Source: Micropterus salmoides (taxonomy: Eukaryota; Chordata; Actinopteri; Centrarchiformes; Centrarchidae). Taken from it: 64,000 bases of DNA. Position 1 is the stretch's first letter, and each line of letters starts with the position of its first letter. The position numbers and the translations under genes are program-made. A model generated the notes under the pieces. That model made no database searches and was not told where the DNA came from. It saw only the letters and a list, made by a program, of their open reading frames with translations. Below, one piece after another: positions 1-11,600 of the stretch. The DNA lies in NCBI RefSeq assembly GCF_014851395.1, contig NW_024044459.1, positions 2,640,112-2,704,111 of the forward strand, given 5' to 3'.

Positions 1-480
1 GCACGAATGTATGAATGTGAAGAAACAAAAATATAAATGAAATACTAACTAAAATAAATAATTACTATCTTAAGCTCCATTTTTGTGATCTTAATCTGAA
101 GTTACAAGTCACCAAACTGTTTCGTATTTTTATAGGCCAACAGTATTTTTAAATAGGCCTATTATTTTTTTTTTTTTTTTACATATGTGCGGAAGCCAGA
201 CAGGCTGTGCAGTGAGTAAACCAAACTTCACTTAGCTTCCTGTCAGTCTATCGATCGCTTTTCGTTTGAAACGAAATTACCAATTGACTGAAGTACACAG
301 GCATTTCAATTTATAATTCAATTCATTTTTAAATTCAATTAAAAAAGGAATAATGATAAAGGTAACTGCCCAAACCTTAAAGCGGGCTGTTTTTTTTATT
401 TTTAATTGTTTGCGTTTTTGGTTGGAAAGAAATAGTAGATTTACATTTTTGTCATTTTAGAATTACAAATTAATGACGTA

Positions 481-659
481 TCAATTATATATATACATAG
501 ACCCCGGACCCATAAATCGCGTACACGTGCATTGACCAATCACATGTCGACATTTAGTTCCGTATTTTGGGACTTGTCAAGCTGTGATTGGTTGCAACCA
601 GCAGCCACCATTGAAAGTGTATCTGCTGCTCATCGTCTCAGTGTCAGTGTCCGCCGGTT
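481..659 (+). promoter_or_regulatory. sdf2l1: Proximal promoter and 5' UTR of sdf2l1
   Basis: This is the stretch just upstream of the sdf2l1 start codon. It shows a palindromic CACGTG at 524-529, a CCAAT box at 536-540 and an inverted CCAAT (ATTGG) at 587-591, with no clear TATA box at a standard distance. Mammalian SDF2L1 is induced by ER stress through ERSE elements (CCAAT, nine bases, CCACG). No exact ERSE is present here. The ACGTG core lying six bases from a CCAAT box is a relaxed, inverted arrangement of the same two sites, so stress control is an inference. The transcription start is not defined. Confidence 0.55.
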
Positions 660-855
660 ATGAGAACAAAGATGGAGATAATTCAGCCTATCCTCTTTTT
701 TGTCAAATCACTGCTGTTTCTGCTGCTGTGGTCAAACTGTGAAGGAACTGGAAGAGAGTCGGAGCTCAACTATGTGACCTGCGGCTCACTTGTCAAGCTG
801 CTCAACACCAGACACAACGTTCGCCTGCACTCCCACGATGTCAAATATGGCTCAG
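660..855 (+). CDS. sdf2l1: sdf2l1 exon 1 (signal peptide, start of first MIR repeat)
   Basis: This exon encodes residues 1-65 plus the first base of a Gly codon. The donor is CTCAG|GTAACG at 856. It carries the signal peptide and the beginning of the MIR region (YVTCGSLVKLLN, RLHSHDVKYGS). Confidence 0.92.
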
Positions 856-3800
856 GTAACGTTAACTTCACTTAAACAGAAACTTTTATTCAAACACTTT
901 TAGCTTTAAACCGCGATAACGAATAAGATACAACGGCTTGTGTTTGTCTCCAGCAGCAGCATATTTTGTGTATAGAAAACGGTATTAAATGTAACTTATT
1001 GCAGAATCAGACAATTTAAAGTTGCCTTATCTGCAAATAAACCAGAAAACATACAAAACGGAAGGCTTTCCGTGTTTTGTCTCTGTGGCAGCCCTCTGAC
1101 GTTATTTCTGAAAAATGTCAACCTGTATGACAGCTGCTCTCGCCATCCAACGTTTGTTGAGGTGGAACAGGTTACTTCCAGGTGAACAAATACTTGAAAT
1201 TAAATCGAAACAAATATTATTGTTCTACTCCGAAATTAAGAAAAGCTGCTATTAATTTATGAAATGTGTTAAATGGTTTCTAAGGGGCGTTTACTTTTGC
1301 CTGGAATGCAGAAAATATTAAATTGTTCTTTCTGTCAATGTAGTTTGGCGTTTTCTCCATGCATGATAGCAGTGTGTAGGAGCCAGTTAATATTTCCAGA
1401 GGCCGGATTACATGTCACTGCAGTCTGCACAGATGTCATTCTTTTACTTCTGATGAAGAAGATGGATTGCAGGATAAAACTGAAAGAAACTTAACAAGCC
1501 TCATTGGTCAGAAAATAATTTTTGTAGACTCTATTTAGATTTCCATAATTGCCAATAATGCACAAAAAAAACTCCAATGTTACAAAAAATCGTGATTAAC
1601 ATAGGGCAAAGCGGCAACTGTTTCAGGACCCCAGATCACCAGGGGCCCCAAAAGCTAAGTTCCTGTCAATTGGTGGAAGTAGTTTGATTAGTGAGATTGT
1701 TGAGGAATTAAATCACTAAAATACAAGTAATGATTAGCACAATTGAGCAAGAATAATAAAATACCTGTACCACCTGCAAGGCTTTCAGCTTTATGCCTAT
1801 TTAAATAATACAGGTTTTCGCATACAGCTATGGACTGCCATTGCTAGATCAACAATAATAAAAGGTCTTAATGACTCTTAATGAAAAAAAAGAAGAGCTG
1901 AAAAGCCATTATGGAAAAGTACGTTTTAAGATGAGATTTGAATCCAGCATCTGAGTCAGCTAGTCTGATGCTCAGAGGAAGGCTGTTGTGGAGCCAGTTC
2001 AGCAAAGGCTCCATTACCCTTTGTTTTTAACCTGGACTCTGGAATAGTTAGAAGACCCAGCCTGGCAGACCTGAGGGGCCTGTTTGGACAGTACGGTGTG
2101 GACAGGGCCTTTTTATGTTATCAAAACCACTTTAAAATAGATTCTAAAAGAGACTAGAATCCAATGCAGTGAAGCCAAAAGTAACGTGAAGTGTGAGAAT
2201 CAATTAGTTTTACTGACTTGTCTAGCTGCTGAATTTTGATCAGTTTGGAGTTGCGCTATAGCTATTGTTTAGGCAAGTAAACAAGGCATTCCAGTAACTG
2301 AGGTGGGAGGATGAAACATGATTTTATAAAAGCATTTATCATTTTCTGTGTGACTACTATATTTACATGTTGATCCACACTCAAGTCGCTGTCCAAGTTA
2401 ACACCCGGATTTTTGCAGCTGTCTTTATGTTGAGAGTGAAGAGGCTGTATTTGTTCTTATGTGTTGTGATGATGGAGTATCTGTCCAATCTGTCCAAAAC
2501 TGGTAAGCGATCACACTAGTGCCGTAGTCCAGCCTAACCATGCCCGAGCCCGCATCTTTAAGCGGGCCCAGTCACGGAGTGATCACACTAGTCAAAAGAA
2601 CTGGACTTTGGGGGTTAATCGTATTTGGGCATGGTACGGATCGCCTTGCACATAAAAGAATGATTCTCAGTGTCTTCCTCACAGTGAGAAATACATCTTA
2701 TTCATTTTACACTGGTATCGGATCAGTACTCTCTACCGATACCCAAAGCCCAGATATTGGTATCAGGACTGAAAAGGTTGGATTGGTGCATACCTAATTA
2801 ATATATTAATATTATATAATATTAAATTAACATTATACTTTTATGTGTTTAAGTTTGAATAATAGACATACAAGTTCCTCCATCCAGGTTATGGATAGAG
2901 CCTCTGCTGTGGACAGATGTAGATTTAGGCAGAGCCAGGAAGCCATTCTGCCAACATGTGCTCCTTCTGGCCGCCTCCACCTGAGAGCAACACGCTCCCC
3001 TTGTTCTGTTTTACATCTCTTTCACTAAAATTTTTGCTCCGTAATCTTGTTTACATAAAGTGTGGCGTGTGTTGTGTGGACGTAGCTGTCCCTGGCTCAA
3101 AAACTACTACTAAGTCCCACATTCCACAAGTCGCAATACACCAATCACAGGAGAGTTTTCTGTGATGTGTTTTCACTCATCACTGTGATGCGTGATTAAT
3201 GTTTTTAAAAAGCTGTGTGGCTGTTTCAAGGCACATGCCTGGTGTCCAGATTGTCTTTAACATCCATTGGTATATTCCATACAAGGCGCCTTATTTAAGC
3301 TGCTGTAGCTGCCTACCTTTGCTGCTTCCTCTGCAAGCTGCTTTGCAACCCACCGCCACCCCAGCTCCTCCTTTCAGGCCACAGAGTAATCATTGACTAA
3401 TCAATTTCTTTTTTGTTGTCATTGATGCCTGCTCTGTTCTGAACCTGCTGGAGAGAGGGGCTTTTTGCTGCTGCTCTCTCTGCCTCGGGCTATCTGTGTA
3501 TGCACATGAAAGGCCTATATACAATTTAAGTCAGAAGTTTACATACACCTTAGCCAGATGCATTTAATCTCAGTTTTTCTCATTTAATCTTGAAAACATT
3601 CCATGTTTTACAAAGTACAAGGTTGTTTATTTGTCATTATACAGCACAAGGCTGCATAATGAAACAAAATTTGTAGTTCCTTCGTGCTACACACAACACA
3701 TATAATTGTATAAGTGTAGGCCTAAATTAAAATATGGTAACAAATAAAATAAAACAATATAGTAATTTATATACATATATACAAACCTGTGTAACTTAGG

Positions 3801-5022
3801 CTACACCCCAAACATTCCACAGTGCATTTTTTGAATTTGCTTGGGGTGAATGTAAACAGCATCATCCAGATGATGGAATGAAAGTTTCATCTTCACAATA
3901 AAACGTCTGACATTTGGGAAACAGAGTCCATCTTGACTGCAATTGTGCACCAAGCATCATCGATGTAAAACACAAGAGTCCACCTCCTCTCTTCTTGCCT
4001 AACGCTGGCAGCTCGGAACATGGACCACCTGCCAATGTTGATGGGGCAGGTCTCTCACAAAGTTCCCTGTTTTAGGTCAGTTAGGATTATAACTGTATTT
4101 TAAGAACATGAAATGTCATAACAGGAGAGAGAATGATTTATTTCAGCTTTTATTTCCCAGTGGGTCAGACAGACACTATTTGATTGCATTGCCTTTTGAA
4201 CAGTATAACTTGGGTCAACCGTTTCAGGGAGACTTCCACAAGCTGGACTCTTGGCCCATTCTTCCTGATAGAACTGGTGGAACTTTGTAGGCCTACCTGC
4301 TCGCACATGCCTTTTCAGTTCTGCCCATACATTTTCAGCTGGATTGAGGTCGGGGATTTGTGACCGCCACACAGATACCTTGATTTTGTAGTCCTTAAGC
4401 AACTTTGAAAGTGTGCTTGGGATCATTGTCTATTTGGATGATCCATTTGCAACCAAGCTTTAAATTCCTGGCTGATGTCTTGAGATGTTGCTTTAATATA
4501 TCAACATCATTTTCTTCCCTCATAATGCCATCTATTTTAAGTGCACCAGTCCATCTTGCAGCAAAGCAGACCCACAACTCCGTGCTTCACGGTCAGGATG
4601 GTGTTCTTTGGCTTGCAAGCCAAACCCTTTTTCCTCCAAACATATCATTAGGGCCAACAGCTCAATTTATGTTTCATCAGACCAGAGGACAATTCTTCAA
4701 AGATGTTTGTACCCGTGTTGCAGCTGCAAACTGTAGTCGGGCTTATTTATGGTGGTTTTGGAGCAGTGGCTTCTCCCTTGCTGAGCTGCCTCATATGTTA
4801 TGTCGACATAAAGTCGTATATAGATACTTCTATTCCTGTTTCGTCCAGCAGCTTTCCTTTTGGATTTAAAATCAAGTCCTCATTATGTAAATCATTACAT
4901 TTTAGGGTGAAGACTTAGTTTAATGTTACGGTTAAGTTTATGTTAAGGTTAGGGTTTGGCAAATAGTGCTCCTGGTTAGGGGTAGAAAATGAATGTTAGC
5001 CTAATGCCCTCTGAAGTGATGG

Positions 5023-5070
<48 letters not shown>

Positions 5071-7342
5071 GCAGTGGACAGCAGTCTGTAACTGGAGTGG
5101 AGAACGCAGACGATGCCAACAGTTATTGGCAGATTCGTGGGAAACCCAATGATCCGTGTCAGCGTGGGGTGGCCATCAAGTGTGGTCAGGCCATCCGCAT
5201 CACACACATGAAGACTGGCCGAAACCTCCACACACACCACTTCAGCTCCCCCCTGTCTAATAACCAGGTCAGACAGCAACAAACACAAACGCACAAACAC
5301 ACAAATAAGATCTATCAGGATACTCGCATATTACTTGTTAGAATCAGAATCAGCTTTATTTGCCAGGTATGTGTACACATACGAGGAATTTGACTCTGGA
5401 TTGTACATTGCTCACAGTGTGCTTACTTATACAATAATAAAATCCAACACAGGCTACAGTATAGAGAACACATATGTACACACTAGAAACAAAAACAATA
5501 TAGACAGATTGAGACAATGTTGCAATGAGCAGAGTGTAAATGATGCAGGAGTAAAATTATTATTATTACGTACATGTTGGAGGTGGATGAGATATACAGG
5601 TGCATATACACTTACATGAATACATGTACACAGTGCTCTGGAGCACAGTGCAAAGGATGCTGGAATAAATAAGTATTTTGTGCAGGTGTTATGTACTTGA
5701 GGTAGCTGGATTTGGTAAACAGTGTATACAAAATGACAATATGAACAGTATGAACAGCTCTCAAATAGAGAATGATGAATAAATAATAAGTGGTAACCAG
5801 TAAACAGGTGCTGATTAGAGACAGAGTTACTGGGTTATTGCACAGGAATTGTTCCTGACACTGTGAGTCAGAAATCAGCTGTTCATCAGAGTGATGGCTT
5901 GTGGGAAGAAACTGTTCCTGAGTCTGTTGGTTTTGGCGTACAGTGCTCTGTAGCACCTACCAGAGGAGAAGAGCTGGAACAGGTTGTGTCCGGGGTGAGA
6001 TGGATCTGCAGTGATGTTTCCTGCCCGTTTCCTGACTCTGAATGGAGGGCACCATTCTGAAGGACTGTCCGTTGTAGTCTGTCTCTGTCCTTTTTGGTGG
6101 CAGATCCAAACCAGACAGTGATGGAGGTGCAGAGGACAGACTGGATGATGGCTGTGTAGAACTGGATCAGCAACTCCTTAGGCAGGTTGAGCTTCCTGAG
6201 CTGACGCAGGAAGTCCATCCTCTGCTGGGCCTTCTTCATGATGGTGTCATTGCTGTGCTCCCACTTTAGATATAGTGGATCCCAGAAACCTGAAGGATTC
6301 CACAGCAGACACAGGGCTGTGAGTATGGTGATGGGGGGGCTCCTCCTGAAGTCCACGGTCATCTCCACAGTTTTGAGCGTGTTAAACTCAAGCTAAGATC
6401 AACCTCCCATCTGTAGGCTGACACACATCACCGTCCCGGATGAGGCCAATGACCGCTGTGTCGTCAGCAAACTTCAGGAGTTTGACAGATGGGTCCCCTG
6501 AGGTGCAGTCGTTGGTGTAGAGGGAGAAGAGCAGTGGGGAAAGCACACACCCCTGGGGGGCGCCAGTGCTGATAGTCTGGGTGCTGGATGTGATGTTTCC
6601 CAGCCTCACCTGCTGTCTCCTGTCAGTCAGGAAGTCTGTGATCCACTGATAGGTGGAGGCTGGCACAGTGAGCTGGGTGAGTTTGGTGCTGAGGATGTCC
6701 GGGATGATGTTGTTGAAGGCCAAGCTGAAGTCCACGAACAGGATCCTAGCATATGTCTGTCCCTGGAGCATCGAGGTGTTGCAGGATGTAATCCCAAATT
6801 GACTACATCATACACTGACCTGTTAGCCCTGCAAGGGCTGTAGTCATTTAGTCCATAGAGGGTTTTTAGGGGATAGTAGGTGTTTTGGGGTTAGTAGGAT
6901 ATACTTATTGTTGTTTTGAGTCTGCATGTGGGATTTGTTGACAAATTGTTGCAATAAAGGGGGCAGCACAGTAGATTTTAACTCTAGGGACCCCTAGCAG
7001 ATCTTTTTGTTTGCCACTACTGTCACCACTGCACACACCTTTTCTTTTCTGCTGCCCCTGCAGGAGGTCAGCGCCTTTGGAGAGAACGGTGAAGGTGACA
7101 GTCTGGATGTGTGGAAGGTGCAGTGTGACGGTGTCTACTGGGAGCGCGATGAGGCTGTGCGCTTCAAACACGTGGGCACCGATGTCTTTCTGAGCGTGAC
7201 AGGCGAGCAGTATGGCCACCCTATCCGCAGCCAGCGCGAGGTGCACGGCATGAGCTCCCCCAACCAGCACAACTGGTGGCGCTCCATGGAGGGTGTTTTC
7301 ATCCAGCCCAGCCAGGAGCCACAGCGCCACGATGAGCTCTGA
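660..7342 (+). CDS. sdf2l1: Stromal cell-derived factor 2-like 1, three exons (660-855, 5071-5267, 7064-7342)
   Basis: The spliced frame gives 223 residues, close to human SDF2L1 (about 221). Residues 8-24 form a hydrophobic signal-peptide core. The mature part reads as MIR repeats, with family words such as YVTCGS, VRLHSHDVKYGSGSGQQSV, DDANSYW and QHNWW. The protein ends in HDEL, an ER-retrieval signal that favours sdf2l1 over its paralogue sdf2. The known role of the family is in the ER lumen: it works with the DnaJ protein ERdj3 (DNAJB11) and BiP to keep non-native proteins soluble, and it is linked to O-mannosylation-type MIR domains. Intron 1 follows codon position 1 and intron 2 is in phase 0; both are GT-AG. 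The first ATG (660) was chosen because it precedes the signal core; a second Met is at codon 5. No frameshift or stop was seen. Confidence 0.94.
1920..2440 (-). repeat. LINE-derived dispersed repeat, antisense, intron 1
   Basis: This stretch resembles the 3' part of common teleost LINE-type repeats read in reverse. Its left edge matches in outline the C-terminal stretch of the L2 copy near 36.7 kb. A related degraded copy occurs at about 45.95-46.31 kb in the same orientation. No frame is open. Confidence 0.45.
2716..2800. mobile_element. hAT-like non-autonomous element fragment
   Basis: The words TATCGGATCAGTACTC, ACCGATACCCAAAGCC and GGTGCATACCTA resemble the terminal part of abundant fish hAT-type non-autonomous elements. 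Only one end is recognisable. The call rests on remembered consensus. Confidence 0.45.
3522..4855 (-). mobile_element. Tc1/mariner (Sleeping Beauty/Tdr1-like) remnant, intron 1
   Basis: The left end after a TA at 3520-3521 reads CAATTTAAGTCAGAAGTTTA, a typical Sleeping Beauty-type terminal sequence. Between about 4100 and 4690 the minus strand encodes broken transposase pieces, including IDNDPKHTFKVA (around the second catalytic Asp) and SQIPDLNPAENVWAELKRHV (around the Glu of the DDE triad). The frames are separated by stops and shifts, and the other terminal repeat is missing. About 300 bp near 3.6-3.9 kb does not fit the element and may be a later insertion. The copy is inactive. Confidence 0.85.
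4100..4577 (-). pseudogene. Broken Tc1-type transposase
   Basis: Two overlapping minus-strand frames (4395-4577 and 4100-4426) hold the C-terminal half of a Tc1-type DDE transposase. The first has MWVCFAARWTGALKIDG and the DNDPKH motif; the second has the DLNPAENVWAEL motif and the C-terminal region. A frameshift joins them, and the N-terminal helix-turn-helix domains are absent. Confidence 0.82.
5025..5068 (+). repeat. (GT)22 microsatellite at the exon 2 acceptor
   Basis: An uninterrupted GT run ends two bases before the exon 2 acceptor AG (5069-5070). It takes the place of a normal pyrimidine tract. Confidence 0.97.
5071..5267 (+). CDS. sdf2l1: sdf2l1 exon 2 (central MIR region)
   Basis: The exon is 197 nt and encodes residues 66-131 (from SGQQSVTGVENADDANSYW through SSPLSNNQ). 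The acceptor is TGTAG|GC directly after a (GT)22 tract, and the donor is CAG|GTCAGA. At 197 nt the exon is not a multiple of three, so skipping it would shift the frame. Confidence 0.92.
5341..6785 (-). mobile_element. 5'-truncated CR1/L2-group LINE, intron 2, antisense to sdf2l1
   Basis: The minus strand carries reverse-transcriptase pieces: FVDFSLAFNNIIP, STGAPQGCVLSPLLFSLYTND and KFADDTAVIGLI (the FADD catalytic box), then the downstream words KKAQQRMDFLRQLRKLNLPKE and LCTSITVWFGSATKKDRDRLQ. The 3' end near 5341 is the repeated AATCAG motif read in reverse. Frames 6388-6771 and 5886-6368 are separated by a stop or shift, so the copy is dead. A related piece lies at 63.36-63.8 kb. The clade is inferred from remembered relatives. 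Confidence 0.82.
7064..7342 (+). CDS. sdf2l1: sdf2l1 exon 3 (last MIR repeat and HDEL)
   Basis: This exon encodes residues 132-223 plus the stop TGA at 7340-7342. The acceptor CTGCCCCTGCAG follows a good pyrimidine tract. Frame words include VWKVQCDGVYWERDE, HVGTDVFLSVTGEQY and QHNWWRSMEGVF, and the C-terminus is HDEL. Confidence 0.93.
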   Translation, partial: EVSAFGENGEGDSLDVWKVQCDGVYWERDEAVRFKHVGTDVFLSVTGEQYGHPIRSQREVHGMSSPNQHNWWRSMEGVFIQPSQEPQRHDEL

Positions 7343-7725
7343 CATCATCACTAGGAGACACAAAGCATGTGCATTCCTACTCCTGTGGTGCTTTTATAGC
7401 TTGCCTGGACCAAATTTGTAAATTATGTGAAATACTGATAATGATGACTTGAAAAAATGTTTTAAGTTTAAATTAGCTGTTTCAAAGGACAAGATAAACT
7501 TATTGTGTTTACTGAAGACGTGAGAAAACAGTTAAATCTTCCCCCAGTGGTAACCCCTGTCTTTTGTCCAGCAGGTGGCGACAAATCACCAAGAAACAAA
7601 TACATTTGTTGGCGCAATTTTCTTGTTATTTAGGGGTTACAAACCCTTGGGTCATACAGTTGTCTGATTGTTTTATTGTGTGTTTTCATGTCCTTGTATT
7701 GATACTGATTGGATTATCCTGGTGA

Positions 7726-7736
7726 AATAAAATAAA
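7726..7736 (+). terminator. sdf2l1: Poly(A) signals of sdf2l1
   Basis: Two overlapping AATAAA hexamers (7726-7731 and 7731-7736) lie about 385 bp after the stop codon. They are the first good poly(A) signals downstream and would give a 3' UTR of about 0.4 kb. Confidence 0.7.
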
Positions 7737-7759
7737 CTAATCAAGAGGTATCAATAAAC

Positions 7760-10700
7760 TGCACATAGATGGTGGTAGAAAATATAGTTACGTTAATTTT
7801 GTTCAGTAAACTCTGACCATAAGACTTTAGTGATCTTCAGAGGGAAAATTCACATGTTGCACCAGCACAACAAACAGACTAAAGAAGTAGGAACCTGATC
7901 CAATAAAATATCATGCCTCAAATGACATTTTAAATCATTATCAATAAATCTTATTTTTATCAACCAATACTTTGGATCATCTGTGCAGAAATGAAGTAGT
8001 GCAGCTCTGAAAGCCTTGTAGAGGTAGAATTATTCCTCAGCTAAGAGTCATAAGTAGAGATAGGTTAAATAGGCTACATCACATAAATAGTTAATATATA
8101 GTATGTGATGGAATAAGTTATGAAATATAGATCTACTACTAAAAATAATGAACATAAATAGAATATTTACTCTGGATGGCAAGAGTAATGCTTATTAAAG
8201 CTTTCAGCAAAGCCTTGATGCTACCTTTGACACAAATTTCCAGTAGACGGTATAAGGTTTTGTTTCATTTAATACAATGCAATACTTGCCTAAATATCAT
8301 GTTTGAAAAAGTTGGACCACAACCGCTTTAATATTTCTTTGTATCAATCATGGGGTTAACGGCCCGATTTGTTTTGTGTCAGGACTGTTCTTATTTCTGC
8401 TCTGTGAAGGTCCCTTCAGCACGTGGAGCCAAAACAGGCCGTGTCAAAGGGAGAGCGTTAATTACCATAATCATCATCATCATCTCCTATTTTATCCAGC
8501 GTCCTGCATCTCCTGCATCCCCACCGGCTGCCACTCAAATATGCACATATGAATTCAGTGGATATAAAAGCTCAAACAGCCGGTGGGAACACGGATTCAA
8601 TATGGACACTGTCGTTATGTATTTGAATTAAACTAGTAACTGGTAGAAACCTGCAGGGCTGCGTACCATGGTTTTACACCATTGTGTAATGTCAGGCTGC
8701 CTGTTTCATTTTATTTTTATTTGATAATTGTAAATTAATGTCCAAACAAAACAAAAACCAGTAAATTAACCTTCCATCCCGTTATAGAAGTAGCTTGACA
8801 ATCTTTTCTTATTGCTATATATATTCATGTATATCAGCCTTTTAACTTGGTGTAGGTAAGCCTGATAAATACTCTGTCGTGTGGAGAGCTAGTATAATGT
8901 AAATAGAATGAGAGAAATATTGCCCAAACAAGTCTTAATTCTAAAATTCTAAATAAATAGTTTTCTCTTAAAGCAAGAAATTTAATTTTCCACACAAAAG
9001 GAGTAAATTCCAAATATGTAGAGTATTTAGTTCTAGTTCTAAAACAACTGAGTTTGAATGGGACAATTCTTAAAGCTGATTATGCTCCAGTCTGTGTTTA
9101 AACGAATTATTAACGCTTGAAAGGTAAAGCTAATCAGAGGCCGGACCTCTGAGCTCATTATGACTAAACTGAGGTTTAAATTCAATGACCTTATCTCAAG
9201 AGATGTGTGGCTGTTTGCTATTAAAGGGGTGTTATTCACATACAAACCTATAATCATACCATTTAAAGACTGAATAAATGTTACCTCCTCATATGATTAT
9301 TCTTACAATTACATCATAAAATAGATTAATTAACATAGAGGAAACTATGGTGTTTAGAAGCAGTGAAAAACTGTCTCTCGACAATGTATTATGTTTTCAT
9401 TTTCCTGCTGGTGTCTCTCCTAAAGGAAGTTTTCCCTCCTTTTTACTGGAGTGAAAGGTGCACTGCCACTGACCTTTAAGAGGGCTTTTTTATGGGTGTG
9501 GGGATGGGGGTGGAGTCCGTGGGGGTGGGAGTGCAGAAGGAGGTTCCCAGGCTCTCCAAGCCTGAGTCCCAGCAGGCAGAGAGGAAATGTAAATGTGACC
9601 ACCCACCTCTAAGGAGGAAACGCTGTGTTGTTCTATTACCTCGCCTATGTTTCTACTGTTTCTGCAGCACTACACAGTCTCAGTGTTTCACTGGAGACTA
9701 AAAGCAAATCCTAATGATTGAGGAAAGCTGTTTACATGATAGGCTACTACTGCCACTAACTGACACATGCTGTGGCTGGGAGTCCTGTATAACCTTTCAC
9801 TTAACCTGGTCACTTTGTCCTTTATATATATATTTTTGTGGCTGCACATGAAACAGGGCAGGGAAGACAAAAGACTGCTAGATAATGGAGAAAAAAGAAG
9901 AAAAAAAAGAAAAGTAAAAAAACAGTTTTAAGCTACTTTCTGTGAAGAAAATGTGGATGTTTTAAAGGAAGTTGTTGGTGGTTATACCCTTTATGAACTT
10001 TTCCAGGATATTCAAGATCATGTGTCATCAGGTCAGTCAGACATTAAAAACCCTTGTATAACCACAGACAGTGGAGACACATATAAACACACGTTTCTGT
10101 ACAATAACAAAAGTTTTTATTAACATAAGTCAGAATTGTCAAATGTTAAACAAGCAGCTGATGTGCCAATTAAAAAACTGGCAAGAACTATATAATCAAA
10201 AGTCATTTGAAGCCAGCTACTTGACAGTTTTTTTATTCTCTTCTGTTACAGGCATCTTTTTGTTGGTACCGTACCAAAACATTTCTGTTTTTCTGTCCTA
10301 CTTGCATGCTCTAGTGTGAGAAGACATACATAAGAATATAGTAAACAGAAATGTTATCTGTTGGTGTGTTATCAGTGGCTCCACACCTCTGATGACCTCA
10401 CAAATTCAACAAATTATTTTTGCTGTAAATCTGCACCCTCTTGCACTACACCATTTCAGTTTGCTTTGGGAACCATATATGAAGAGATGAGTATCAAAGT
10501 CAAAATACAGGCTAGACTTTGTGCTGGATTTCTCTATGTGTATGCTCTTATGTGAATGGCATTTAAAAGAACTTTACTATGGGTAATATTTTGTATGTTA
10601 TACATTCCTGTTTCAAATATCACATTTTGTAAATTTTCCCCATTCTATCAAAATAAAACTGACACACCTTTCTGAAACTGCAACAGTAACTGACATACTT

Positions 10701-10840
10701 TGATACATTTTAAGTGATCTATATATCTTTCTTTTTTTCTTTAAAGGTTAGGTTAACCCAAATTACTAAAACCATACAACACATGGTTTGTCCAGCTCTG
10801 GAGATATTGGGATTTCTAATACAATAGAGGTACATTTGTG
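7760..10840. other. Intergenic, no gene recognised
   Basis: The sequence is AT-rich with stops in all frames. Only short open stretches occur and none matches a family I recognise. No transposon is recognisable with confidence. Confidence 0.6.
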
Positions 10841-10848
10841 GCAATCAC

Positions 10849-10968
10849 AGTTACATTACATTTAGCTGATATGCCTCGGGAGCAACTACGTGTTTAGTGT
10901 GTCACAGTGGGGAACTGAACCTGGGTCTACCACACCAAAGACATGTCTTATCCACTGCTCCATCACCA
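10849..10968. repeat. Degenerate teleost interspersed repeat
   Basis: TTACATTACATTTAGCTGA followed by GAACTGAACCTGGGTC-like words resembles a very common short fish repeat that carries a CATTTAGC end and a tRNA-like GGGTTCGAA-type block. This copy is diverged and the class is uncertain. Confidence 0.4.
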
Positions 10969-11519
10969 CCCATACCACTGTTGAAAAGCTGCAGTGGATC
11001 ATCACCAGAACACACTGACAGGAAGAAATCTCAGAGACAGAAAACTAAAAGAAAAAAAACTATCTACATTGTAATTCGGCTTTAATAGGTCCTATACTGT
11101 ACTTCACATTCACACTTTTCTTTCCATCCACATGTTTAAGAATTGTCACTGTAACCTCATTTTCTCCATAGGGACCAAAAGAACATCAATCTAATCTATC
11201 TGGGGCTTTTCTTGTGGTAGAACAGAGAAATTCACATCCACTTTGTCAACTTTTTCTACTGCATATAATGCTACACTGTACAACCTCGGACCTCTAAGAG
11301 GCTAAACATTCTTCCAGTCACCATCCCAACATCCCATCATCACCGCCAAGCTTGGAATAAAACACAAATACCACTTCTATATGTAACATTGCCTTTATTG
11401 GAGTTATAACCCTGATGACAAGATGAAGGTGGGTAAGAGGCAGTGAAAAGTCTCCGTTAGTGTTGAACTGTTGAAGCAGAGTAGGGTGGAATGGAGGTTT
11501 ATGGGGAGGAAGCTGGGCC

Positions 11520-11600
11520 CAGCTGACCGATGCCCTTTCATTATTGCACTGCTTGCTGCAGCTCCCACAGTAGTGCAACAGGGAAAGAGTGTCAAGCAGA
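11520..11600 (-). ncRNA. mir130b: microRNA precursor miR-130b
   Basis: Read on the minus strand, the 3p arm at 11551-11530 begins CAGUGCAAUAAUGAAAGGGC, and it matches my memory of zebrafish miR-130b. The 5p arm at 11590-11570 begins ACUCUUUCCCUGUUGCAC, like the mammalian 130b star strand. The arms pair across an 18-nt loop (11569-11552), and the outer GAC/GUC bases extend the stem. The seed is AGUGCAA. Known targets of the family include TGF-beta, PTEN and cell-cycle regulators in mammals. It is the last hairpin of the cluster in transcription order, about 2.8 kb after miR-454. Confidence 0.95.

Noticed and set aside
4938..4965. GGTTAAG/GGTTAGGG-like words in intron 1
   Set aside because: Too short and degenerate for an interstitial telomere.
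4989..5393. 134-codon frame over the GT repeat
   Set aside because: Its real part is sdf2l1 exon 2; the rest is translated microsatellite and intron.
5863..6060. Plus-strand frame in sdf2l1 intron 2
   Set aside because: Antisense shadow of the LINE reverse transcriptase.
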